From assembly GCA_037893245.1 (NCBI GenBank), contig JBAIAA010000238.1, forward strand, positions 1,674,001 to 1,738,000: a stretch of 64,000 nt of DNA, read 5' to 3'. This DNA is from Crossaster papposus. Lineage: Eukaryota > Echinodermata > Asteroidea > Velatida > Solasteridae. A model generated the notes under the pieces. The model saw nothing but the letters and a program-made list of their open reading frames with translations, was not told where the DNA came from and did not search any database. Position numbers and translations under genes: made by a program. Positions 30,547-40,349 of the stretch are shown in pieces (position 1 is the first letter of the stretch; every line of letters begins with the position of its first letter).

Positions 30547-31103
30547 TATTTTATTTGTATATTGCGTAGGCCGGCTTTACGCGTATGCTTACGCGAACGT
30601 TTTATTTGCATAGGAATTCTTTACCGCAAAATCGACCGCAAAACATTCCGCGCAAAAATAAGTGCACAAGTTGTGCATAGTGCATACATGTAAATTACAT
30701 AGTGCATCAATCTTAAATTTCAATTTGAAATTTATCAATACCAGCATTTTAATGTTTCCTGCAGGGACTTTGAGGGCTTCTTTGAAAGGTAAAAATGTAA
30801 AGGTAAAACAAAAAACTGATTAAATTAGCAAAGATTAAATTATATAGCATGGTGAGTTAGGCCTTAATTTGACAGTAGACTAACAACAAGTTTAGGCATA
30901 GCCTAGGCCTAACCACACTAGCGTAATTATATAAACCAAGACGTTAGCTTAGGCCTATCATGATGTTCTCTGATAAATGTAACTGAATTAACTTCAGCCT
31001 AACCTAGTAACCATGCTAGCATAAGGCAAAATAATAAATGTCACTGTAACTTATGTGTAAGCCTAGCATTAGCCCTAACCCCTCCCCTCTAATAATATCC
31101 TCA

Positions 31104-31191
31104 TTGCAGTTTTAGAGGATTGGGGACTTTCCAGGCCAATGGGTCGACGTCGTAGGCCGGCCATACCCAGCATTAACTTTGTTCAGACAGT
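31104..31191 (+). other. Possible exon inside the transposon, function unknown
   Basis: A pyrimidine-rich stretch and CATTGCAG acceptor precede an open frame reading EDWGLSRPMGRRRRPAIP then SINFVQT before a possible GTATGC donor. I do not recognise the peptide. It could be a leader exon of the BEN-like gene or a relic of the transposase second half. Weak evidence. Confidence 0.25.
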
Positions 31192-31435
31192 ATGCATATA
31201 ATGCAACCCATTATTTAGGCTATGCTCGATATCATCTACACTGATTGCTACTGACTAAAGTACCCAAAGCAGTGATTGGCAGTGGGTTTTGGAGGATAAG
31301 GTTGTTTCACGTTCCAGTTGCGCATGCTCAGTAGAGCGCCCTCTGTAGGCCTACTACATGTAGGAGAGGGGAACACCCATATAAACACGCTATCATTCGG
31401 GTAAGTTGCGTACCCCTTTTTGCGCTGAATCCAAG

Positions 31436-34400
31436 ATGGCCGCGGAACGTGAAACAACCTTATTGGAGAGTGGTCACCCCTTCACTGAACAAATTCAAGA
31501 AATAACGGCTGATTTTGGAGGATTAGCAATGAATTCAATTTTTACATGGTGGCAATTAGGGCCGAGTCCTAAAAGTGAATAACATTAATCTAAAACAATC
31601 ACGTTATTAACTAACCTAAGTTAACTTGTTAGGCCTAACCTTAATTCAGGCTAGTATCAAGTATCATTAACAATAACAGGCATGTGTCTCTGGTAATCTT
31701 TTGAATTAGCTTAACTTTTCAAAAAGTTCAATAGCCTAATAAATTAGGCCCAACTTCAAAGTAGGCTACTTGTATGCCTTACGAGTATCATTTATGTTTG
31801 TGTGCATGCCTAGGTCTAACGTATTGTTGGTGTTGGAATTACACCCAACTTTTTTTTCACAGTTCCTAGAGAGGCACTTTTGAGAAGCATTTTTGACATC
31901 GACTGCAAAACGGCAATTGTCAAGACCAACTCTTTGGAAACGACGGTTCCCCTAAACCAGTTGAAAGAGGGGGACAAAGTTTCTATCAACTGGCAGGGGG
32001 AGTTCCTCTCAGCAAGAGTTCTTGGCCTGTCGGGTAAGCTAACAACTTAAATTCTCGTTAAAATTCATTTTGGTCTGCACATGATAAACATTTATTATAC
32101 CGGGTGTTTGCAAATAACCTTTCAAGTATAGTACATACATGTATAAGATAATTCTGTACAAATTTGTTTATTACTGGAAGTTTTTATTTTATTGTTGCAT
32201 CAATGTTTTTGGCAACGAATTTTAGGATAAGCACACCAAGGTAACCAACCTGAGAAGTTAGTGAACGCGATCAACCGACCCTCAAATTAAAACAATATTG
32301 GGTGTAATGATTAGCCATTGGGCCCATTTGTTTCACACAGATCCAGCTGCTGGTTTGCTTCAATTATTTGAGATTTAATTGTGAACCAACGGCCTAATTA
32401 CGATCAAGATAGGGATCCAGTAAGAAAAAAACAAGCCCTATATGATTTTTTTGATTTTTTGGTAATTTGGTTTGATCTTTTTAGAAATGTTGGTCCATTA
32501 AATAACTTGGTAGGGGTCTCAATTAGCTTGACCTCCAAAAATTAAATTCTTTCTTATTAAAACTTTCAAATCTCTTTAAATTACACTTTTTTCATTATAA
32601 AAAACAGCTGTATCACAGCATGAAGCGCAGAGAAATGTATAACAAATGACCTTTGATGGTAAAAAATAAATTCCCCAATGTTACTTTTAAGGTCAAAGGT
32701 ATTTTAGGTGCATGCTCATTAGTGCAAAGTTCATTGCCTCGTATCTTAATTTACACAAAAATTCAGTTCGGGTTGATTTGATTTGATTTTGATTTATTGA
32801 ATTTTATGCTTTCAATAGCAACAAACCAAATAACCTATAACTATAGGTTTTTTTCCATAGACTAATCATTACACAAATATTGGTTCAATCTGTGTCGTGT
32901 AATCAATAGGGGTGAACTGACACAGAATGACCCCCAGGCTAGATAAATGAAATTACGTGATTAAGGATTAACAGCTTTGTTGAAATTTTCAAAATTTACT
33001 TATCATGAATGTAATTTTTAAGCAATTTGACTGGATTTATTTTAGATGTGCAATTTATAAAACGCAACTTATTTACCTAGATGACAGATGCGTTATAAAT
33101 GAACGAGACCGGCAGTTTGGCGAGGAACTTGATCTGGAGGAGTCTTCCCCACCAAAGAAAAAGACAAGAAGAGAAAAATCGGTAAAATATCATCTTAACA
33201 ATTTAAAAAAATTATGCGGGGTGAACTTTGTGTTTAAACAAATTCACTTGGCCAGGCTGACAATCACTTTCTGATAAATCATGGTAAACATTTTTAGTTG
33301 TTCAGAATGTTTAGAATCCTTCTATTGTTACCAAGAGGTCAAACAATAATAGAAAGAACCGACCATAAAAGGTTCCTTGTAATTGTTAACTTTTGTACTG
33401 TTTCTGCAGGCAAAGAAGGCAAAGGCGGCCAAAAAGGAGGCGGCGGCCAAGGAGGCGGCGGCCAAGGAGGCGGCGGCCAAGAAGGCGGCGGCCAAGGAGG
33501 CGGCGGCCAAGGAGGCGGCGGCCAAGGAGGCGGCGGCCAAGGAGGCGGCGGCCAAGGAGGCGGCGGCCAAGGAGGCGGCGGCCAAGGAGGCGGCGGCCAA
33601 GAAAAAGGCGGCCAAGAAAAAGGCGGCCAAGAAAAAGGCGGTGGACAAGAAGACGCCCATCAAAAAAAATGAGGGCCAAGATGATTGCCTTTTATGACTT
33701 TCCAGGTACGGACTCGGTCGTGGCGGATGACGCCTCGACTGATGATGCCGCGGTACATGAAGTCCTGGCTGACGAAACGGCAGCTGATGGCCCTATGGCC
33801 AATGATGCTGCGGTTGATTCGGCCATGACGGATGATACCGCGGCTAATGACATCGAGGCTGAGGAAGAAGAGAATAGGCCGTTTTTGTTTGATTATAATT
33901 TTTTTGAATTATTTCCAGAGTTAAGACAAAATTTGGAGGGAGCAGCGCAGGGGGAGGGAGCAGCGCAGGGGGAGGGAGCTGCAATGGGGGAGGGAGCTGC
34001 AATGGGGGAGGGAGCAGCAATGGGGGAGGGAGTTGCAATGGGGGAGGGAGCAGCAATGGGGGAGGGTCCAGAGGGAGCAGCGCAGGGGGAGGGAGCAGGG
34101 CAGGGGCAAGAGCAGGGTGCAGGGCAGGGACAGGGAGCAGTGCAAGGGGGGGTACACTGGGAGGACAGGTATAACTTTACTGTTAATTTATTGCAACGGA
34201 TGATAGGCATGGAGAGAAGATGTCTAACTGAAATAACCAGCCTGAAGGCACGCCTTGACAGAATAGAAGGGCTGTATCAGCCCGGAAGGCTACTTGGCCT
34301 ACAAGTTCCGAGGAGACCTGCTCAGGTGCCTGAAATTGAAGGCGAAGACGAAGACGAACTACTAAGGTTGTTCCGCCGGAGCAGCTCTTCTCGCAACTTC

Positions 34401-37400
34401 GCGGTCAACCTTGCTCGAAGAGTATTTAATAACATAAAATTAAGAAACAATCGCACATACCATGAAGGAAGGCGGCAAGGAGCAGCACACAGCCAGCTCA
34501 ATCAGGACAAGATGACTCAAATACGCACTGAGTACATTGAGTACTGAGTAGCATTGTCCAGGTCGCTGATGGGCTAAAAAACAGTTAATTGTGCCTGTTT
34601 TGTTCGGTATAACAGATTGTAAATAAAGTGGGGAATATTGATTGAACAAAGCGACATTTAGTTTTCAAACTGACGAGCGAATCCCCTTGCATAAATAGGA
34701 GGTGGCCGGTGAAGGACTGAAAGATGAATAAAAAAACACTTGAATTTTGATTTTTAATCGTGGGTGAACCATGTTTTAATTTTAAATTGCAAGATAGGGT
34801 GTGACATGTTCACTACATGACTCGAATTAAGATGTGTCAGGCGGCCATTTTGAAGAAAAAAAAAGAAAAAAAAGAAGTGCCTCCTCCTTCCTTAAAAACA
34901 TGTTTTGTTTTTTTATTTGGCCTAATCATTACACAAGTATTGGTTCAATCTGTGTCGTGTAATCAATAGGGGTGAACTGACACAGAATGACCCCCAGGCT
35001 AGATAAATGGAATTACGTGATTAAGGATTAACAGCTTTGTTGAAATTTTCAAAATGTACTTATCATGAATGTAATTTTTCAGCAATTTGACTGGATTTGT
35101 TTTAGATGTGCAATTTATAAAACACAACTTATTTACCTAGATGACAGATGCGTTATAAATGAACGAGACCGGCAGTTTGGCGAAGAACTTGATTTGGAGG
35201 AGTCTTCCCCACCAAAGAAAAAGACAAGAAGAGAACAATCGGTAAAATATCATCTTAACAATTTAAAAATATTATGCGGGGTGAACTTTGTGTGTAAACA
35301 AATTCACTTGGCCAGGCTGACAATCACTTTCTGATAAATCATGGTAAACATTTTTAGTTGTTCAGAATGTTTAGAATCCTTCTATTGTTACCAAGAGGTC
35401 AAACAATAATAACATGAGAATTTTGCAACTTACCATGTCCTAGGGATAAGTTGCATCACATGCTGATGAGATGATGACATAGTACTGATGTCACAAAGTT
35501 GAAAGAACTGACCATAAAAGGTTCCTTGTAATTGTTAACTTTTGTACTGTTTCTGCAGGCAAAGAAGGCAAAGGCGGCCAAAAAGGAGGCGGCGGCCAAG
35601 GAGGTGGCGGCCAAGGAGGCGGCGGCCAAGAAGGTGGCGGCCAAGGAGGCGGCGGCCAAGGAGGCGACGGCCAAGGAGGCGGCGGCCAAGGAGGCGGCGG
35701 CCAAGGAGGCGGCGGCCAAGGAGGCGGCGGCCAAGGAGGCGGCGGCCAAGGAGGCGGCGGCCAAGGAGGCGGCGGCCAAGGAGGCGGCGGCCAAGAAAAA
35801 GGCGGCCAAGAAAAAGGCGGCCAAGAAAAAGGCGGTGGACAAGAAGACGCCCATCAAAAAAAATGAGGGCCAAGATGATTGCCTTTTATGACTTTCCAGG
35901 TACGGACTCGGTCGTGGCGGATGACGCCTCGACTGATGATGCCGCGGTACATGAAGTCCTGGCTGACGAAACGGCAGCTGATGGCCCTATGGCCAATGAT
36001 GCTGCGGTTGATTCGGCCATGACGGATGATACCGCGGCTAATGACATCGAGGCTGAGGAAGAAGAGAATAGGCCGTTTTTGTTTGATTATAATTTTTTTG
36101 AATTATTTCCAGAGTTAAGACAAAATTTGGAGGGAGCAGCGCAGGGGGAGGGAGCAGCGCAGGGGGAGGGAGCTGCAATGGGGGAGGGAGCTGCAATGGG
36201 GGAGGGAGCAGCAATGGGGGAGGGAGTTGCAATGGGGGAGGGAGCAGCAATGGGGGAGGGTCCAGAGGGAGCAGCGCAGGGGGAGGGAGCAGGGCAGGGG
36301 CAAGAGCAGGGTGCAGGGCAGGGACAGGGAGCAGTGCAAGGGGGGGTACACTGGGAGGACAGGTATAACTTTACTGTTAATTTATTGCAACGGATGATAG
36401 GCATGGAGAGAAGATGTCTAACTGAAATAACCAGCCTGAAGGCACGCCTTGACAGAATAGAAGGGCTGTATCAGCCCGGAAGGCTACTTGGCCTACAAGT
36501 TCCGAGGAGACCTGCTCAGGTGCCTGAAATTGAAGGCGAAGACGAAGACGAACTACTAAGGTTGTTCCGCCGGAGCAGCTCTTCTCGCAACTTCGCGGTC
36601 AACCTTGCTCGAAGAGTATTTAATAACATAAAATTAAGAAACAATCGCACATACCATGAAGGAAGGCGGCAAGGAGCAGCACACAGCCAGCTCAATCAGG
36701 ACAAGATGACTCAAATACGCACTGAGTACATTGAGTACTGAGTAGCATTGTCCAGGTCGCTGATGGGCTAAAAAACAGTTAATTGTGCCTGTTTTGTTCG
36801 GTATAACAGATTGTAAATAAAGTGGGGAATATTGATTGAACAAAGCGACATTTAGTTTTCAAACTGACGAGCGAATCCCCTTGCATAAATAGGAGGTGGC
36901 CGGTGAAGGACTGAAAGATGAACAAAAAAACACTTGAATTTTGATTTTTAATCGTGGGTGAACCATGTTTTAATTTTAAATTGCAAGATAGGGTGTGACA
37001 TGTTCACTACATGACTCGAATTAAGATGTGTCAGGCGGCCATTTTGAAGAAAAAAAAAGAAAAAAAAAAAGTGCCTCCTCCTTCCTTAAAAACATGTTTT
37101 GTTTTTTTATTTGGCCTAATCATTACACAAGTATTGGTTCAATCTGTGTCGTGTAATCAATAGGGGTGAACTGACACAGAATGACCCCCAGGCTAGATAA
37201 ATGGAATTACGTGATTAAGGATTAACAGCTTTGTTGAAATTTTCAAAATGTACTTATCATGAATGTAATTTTTCAGCAATTTGACTGGATTTGTTTTAGA
37301 TGTGCAATTTATAAAACACAACTTATTTACCTAGATGACAGATGCGTTATAAATGAACGAGACCGGCAGTTTGGCGAAGAACTTGATTTGGAGGAGTCTT

Positions 37401-38907
37401 CCCCACCAAAGAAAAAGACAAGAAGAGAACAATCGGTAAAATATCATCTTAACAATTTAAAAAAATTATGCGGGGTGAACTTTGTGTGTAAACAAATTCA
37501 CTTGGCCAGGCTGACAATCACTTTCTGATAAATCATGGTAAACATTTTTAGTTGTTCAGAATGTTTAGAATCCTTCTATTGTTACCAAGAGGTCAAACAA
37601 TAATAACATGAGAATTTTGCAACTTACCATGTCCTAGGGATAAGTTGCATCACATGCTGATGAGATGATGACATAGTACTGATGTCACAAAGTTGAAAGA
37701 ACTGACCATAAAAGGTTCCTTGTAATTGTTAACTTTTGTACTGTTTCTGCAGGCAAAGAAGGCAAAGGCGGCCAAAAAGGAGGCGGCGGCCAAGGAGGTG
37801 GCGGCCAAGGAGGCGGCGGCCAGGAAGGCGGCGGCCAAGAAGGCGGCGGCCAAGGAGGCGGCGGCCAAGGAGGCGGCGGCCAAGGAGGCGGCGGCCAAGG
37901 AGGCGGCGGCCAAGGAGGCGGCGGCCAAGGAGGCGGCAGCCAGGGAGGCGGCGGCCAAGGAGGCGGCGGCCAAGGAGGCGGCGGCCAAGGAGGCGGCGGC
38001 CAAGAAGGCGGCGGCCAAGAAAAAGGCGGCGGACAAGAAGACGGCAGCCAAGAAGACGCCCATCAAAAAAATGAGGGCCAAGATGATTGCCTTCTATGAC
38101 TTTCCAGGTACGGACTCGGCCGTGGCGGATGACGCCTCGACTGATGATGCCACGGTACATGAAGTCCTGGCCGACGAAACGGCAGCTGATGGCCCTATGG
38201 CCAATGACGATGCGGTTGATTCGGCCATGACGGATAATACCGCGGCTAATGACATCGAGGCTGAGGAAGAAGAGAATAGGCCGTTTTTGTTTGATTATAA
38301 ATTGTTTGAATTATTTCCAGAGTTGAGAAAAAATTTGGAGGGAGCAGCGCAGGGGGAGGGAGCAGCGCAGGGGGAGGGAGCTGCAATGGGGGAGGGAGCT
38401 GCAATGGGGGGAGGGAGCAGCGCAGGGGGAGGGTCCGGAGGGAGCAGCGCAGGGGGAGGGAGCAGGGTGCAGGGCAGGGACAGGGAGCAGTGCAAGGGGG
38501 GGGGGGGGGGGGTACACTGGGAGGACAGGTATAACTTTACTGTTAATTTATTGCAACAGATAATAGGCATGGAGAGGAGATGTCTAACTGAAATAACCAG
38601 CCTGAAGGCACGCCTTGACAGAATAGAAGGGCTGTATCAGCCCGGAAGGCTACTTGGCCTACAAGTTCCGAGGAGACCTGCTCAGGTGCCTGAAATTGAA
38701 GGCGAAGACGAAGACGAACTACTAAGGTTGTTCCGCCGGAGCAGCTCTTCTCGCAACTTCGCGGTCAACCTTGCTCGAAGAGTATTTAATAACATAAAAT
38801 TAAGAAACAATCGCACATACCATGAAGGAAGGCGGCAAGGAGCAGCACACGGCCAGCTCAATCAGGACAAGATGACTCAAATACGCACTGAGTACACTGA
38901 GTACTGA
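31436..38907 (+). CDS. Transposon-borne BEN-like domain protein with (EAAAK)n tract
   Basis: The gene model is 31436-31574, 31863-32033, 37335-37435 and 37753-38907, all in matching phase, giving 521 aa. Residues 1-46 come from an exon with a good start context (AAGATGG); its donor (A|GTGAAT) is weak. Exon 2 (about 47-103) resembles a small Tudor-like barrel ([20 protein letters not shown]). Exon 3 is acidic then basic ([14 protein letters not shown]). Exon 4 has an alanine/lysine/glutamate helix tract, an acidic segment, Gly/Gln/Glu-rich repeats, a coiled-coil-like stretch ([19 protein letters not shown]) and a C-terminal BEN-like region ([19 protein letters not shown]...[11 protein letters not shown]). 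BEN domains bind DNA or chromatin proteins. Exons 3 and 4 exist three times; exons 1-2 could splice to any unit, but only the third joins helix tract and BEN region in one frame. Confidence 0.65.
32870..34862 (+). repeat. Tandem 3' module, unit 1
   Basis: First of three tandem units, each holding exon 3 (33,081-33,181 here), exon 4 (from 33,410) and a 3' UTR. It lacks an insert of about 100 bases before exon 4 that units 2 and 3 carry (35,411-35,510 in unit 2). The helix-tract frame runs off at a stop at 33,697 because of an A8 run; the BEN-like frame is continuous only with the arginine/proline-rich alternative frame (33,393-34,547). Confidence 0.85.
34921..37112 (+). repeat. Tandem 3' module, unit 2
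   Basis: Unit spacing to unit 3 is 2,194 bp. Exon 3 copy 35,141-35,241, exon 4 copy from 35,559. The helix-tract frame stops at 35,891 after the same A8 run as unit 1, while the BEN-like frame ends at 36,741. From exon 4 onward it is almost identical to unit 1 apart from repeat number. Confidence 0.85.
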
Positions 38908-38940
38908 GTAGCATTGTCCAGGTCGCTGATGGGCTAAAAA
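37115..38940 (+). repeat. Tandem 3' module, unit 3, intact fused frame
   Basis: Exon 3 copy 37,335-37,435 and exon 4 copy 37,753-38,907. Here the A run is seven long, so the EAAAK tract continues in frame into the acidic and BEN-like segments. The Gly-rich part differs from units 1-2 by small G-run length changes that compensate each other, including a long G run near 38,498-38,511. Confidence 0.85.
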
Positions 38941-39634
38941 ACAGTTAATTGTGCCTGTTTTGTTCGGTATAACAGATTGTAAATAAAGTGGGGAATATTG
39001 ATTGAACAAAGCGACATTTAGTTTTCAAACTGACGAGCGAATCCCCTTGCGTAAATAGGAGGTGGCCGATGAAGGACTGAAAGATGAACAAAAAAACAGG
39101 TCGCCTAAAAATAGCAGAACAGAAAGGAACAAGGACGAGACAATCCCTGTAAGCGGGATCCACAATTTACTTCTGCTGGTGACATTTTAATTATTATTTG
39201 ATTTGATCAAGAAAGCAAGGGGCGCCATGATCACCAATTCGGGTTATAACTTACAGGACGATCGTTGCAAACAAATAAGGACAGCGTACCGTAATACAGG
39301 TAAGGCTAAAACCTAACTCCGTTTCGTTCTTGTTGGGTGTGGGGAGTAACAAAATATTGTCAAACAATTCTTTGGTGCAAGAGAGACGTAGACGGGTGTA
39401 CGTTATTGATACGCGTATCTTCGCGAATGCTACTTCTCGCACATTAACGCGTCCTCACGTAAATTCCCGAAACACGGCAAATACGCGTAGACTCACGTGT
39501 AGGCTTACGCGGAAGCATGCCTTAGCAGAATTTACAAGCTTAGCAGAAACATTTTATTGACGTATCATAAGCGTAGCGTGCTACGCATAAACGCATATGC
39601 GTATAGTGATCATAATTTCGAGCATAACTGTAGT
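38941..39634 (+). repeat. Right terminal inverted repeat, 694 bp
   Basis: Inverted partner of 27,753-28,446. Its inner end is the 3' UTR of the BEN-like gene, with AATAAA at 38,982; its outer end is rich in TACGCG motifs and finishes CGAGCATAACTGTAGT. Confidence 0.92.
38982..38987 (+). terminator. AATAAA polyadenylation signal of BEN-like gene
   Basis: AATAAAGTGGGGAATATTG lies 75 bases after the stop of unit 3; the same sequence follows units 1 (about 34,623) and 2 (about 36,817). Confidence 0.6.
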
Positions 39635-39639
39635 ACTCA

Positions 39640-39772
39640 CACTGAGGAATGAAAAACGTGAAAAGTGAAGTATAGGCCCCTTTATCACGTTTTGTAATAC
39701 GTGAAAAGGGCACCTATTTGTACTTTTCACGTTTTCCGTTCCAACAAAAGATTCTTCAGGCCTCACAGTGTC
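39640..39772. repeat. Foldback element beside the transposon
   Basis: CACTGAGG..GAAAAACGTGAAAAGT is mirrored by ACTTTTCACGTTTTCC..CCTCACAGTG; it directly abuts the right end of the Harbinger-like element. Confidence 0.65.
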
Positions 39773-40079
39773 AAGGCGCTGCGTCATTATTATCTCTGCT
39801 CATTGGGCCCACAAAACATTCCAAATACCATCTCAGCTCCCTGGGGTATACAGCTCAATGCAACAATCTCTACCCTCATAGGTACCCATTTCACTCCTGG
39901 TTGGGATGTTTTTTGTTTTGTATGCAAATCGCCCATCCCGGGGTGTGGGCTACTAAAGGAATGTGTTGAAGAACCAGCCCCTGACACTGAAACAAGACAA
40001 TCTGATCACTTCACACTATGAATAGGGTTGGGATGGGATGGGTAACTAGTCCACTGCAAGGCATGAATAATGCCTCTAC

Positions 40080-40200
40080 CCATATTATGTGTGAAAGTGT
40101 CCTAGCCTAGGCCGGGCTTGAACCCCAAACCTGCAGAAACTACCTGCAGAACACAAATTCAATGCTCCTGACAACTAGGCCATGGCACTTCAACACTTCC
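40080..40200 (-). repeat. tRNA-derived SINE fragment
   Basis: Reverse-complement contains GGTTTGGGGTTCAAGCCCGG (B-box-like) and CCTAGTTGTCAGGAGCATTG, matching 52,705-52,795 in the other orientation. Confidence 0.5.
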
Positions 40201-40349
40201 ACAGTTGGACTCTGTTGGATTTTAGCAGTCAAGTCCTGGGGAACCGGTTAAGGACTACCTGCTCGAGCAACCCATTGACTGTGGGAAGACTAAGATTGAA
40301 CCAATTGTCTGTTTGGCTGGTTACTTGCACATGTGACAGGTCGCCAATG

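Larger units (their letters stand above)
27753..39634 (+). mobile_element. 11.9-kb PIF/Harbinger-like transposon carrying a BEN-like gene
   Basis: Bounded by inverted repeats of 694 bp each (27,753-28,446 and 38,941-39,634), nearly identical, both ending ACTACAGTTATGCTCG. Inside, in order, are a MITE, a HARBI1-like first exon, a second MITE, a perfect 36-copy 11-bp minisatellite, and a BEN-like gene whose last exons are triplicated. I could not identify a clear target-site duplication, so the exact tips are provisional. The superfamily assignment rests on the transposase-like exon, which lacks the DDE nuclease part, so this copy is probably non-autonomous. Confidence 0.75.

Noticed and set aside
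30100..30611. Three minus-strand frames of 130-158 codons with an 11-residue repeat
   Set aside because: Artefact of the 36-copy 11-bp array; every frame is open and nothing conserved flanks it.
31248..31457. Minus-strand 69-codon frame
   Set aside because: Covers the probable promoter and first exon of the BEN-like gene in antisense; no independent support.
33298..33679. Gly/Gln-rich and minus-strand Leu/Ala/Arg-rich frames over the 15-bp repeats
   Set aside because: Shadows of the EAAAK tract; splice phase from exon 3 supports only the EAAAK frame.
33844..34210. Minus-strand proline/leucine-rich frames
   Set aside because: Complement of the Gly/Glu/Gln repeat region of the BEN-like gene, with no splice or start support.
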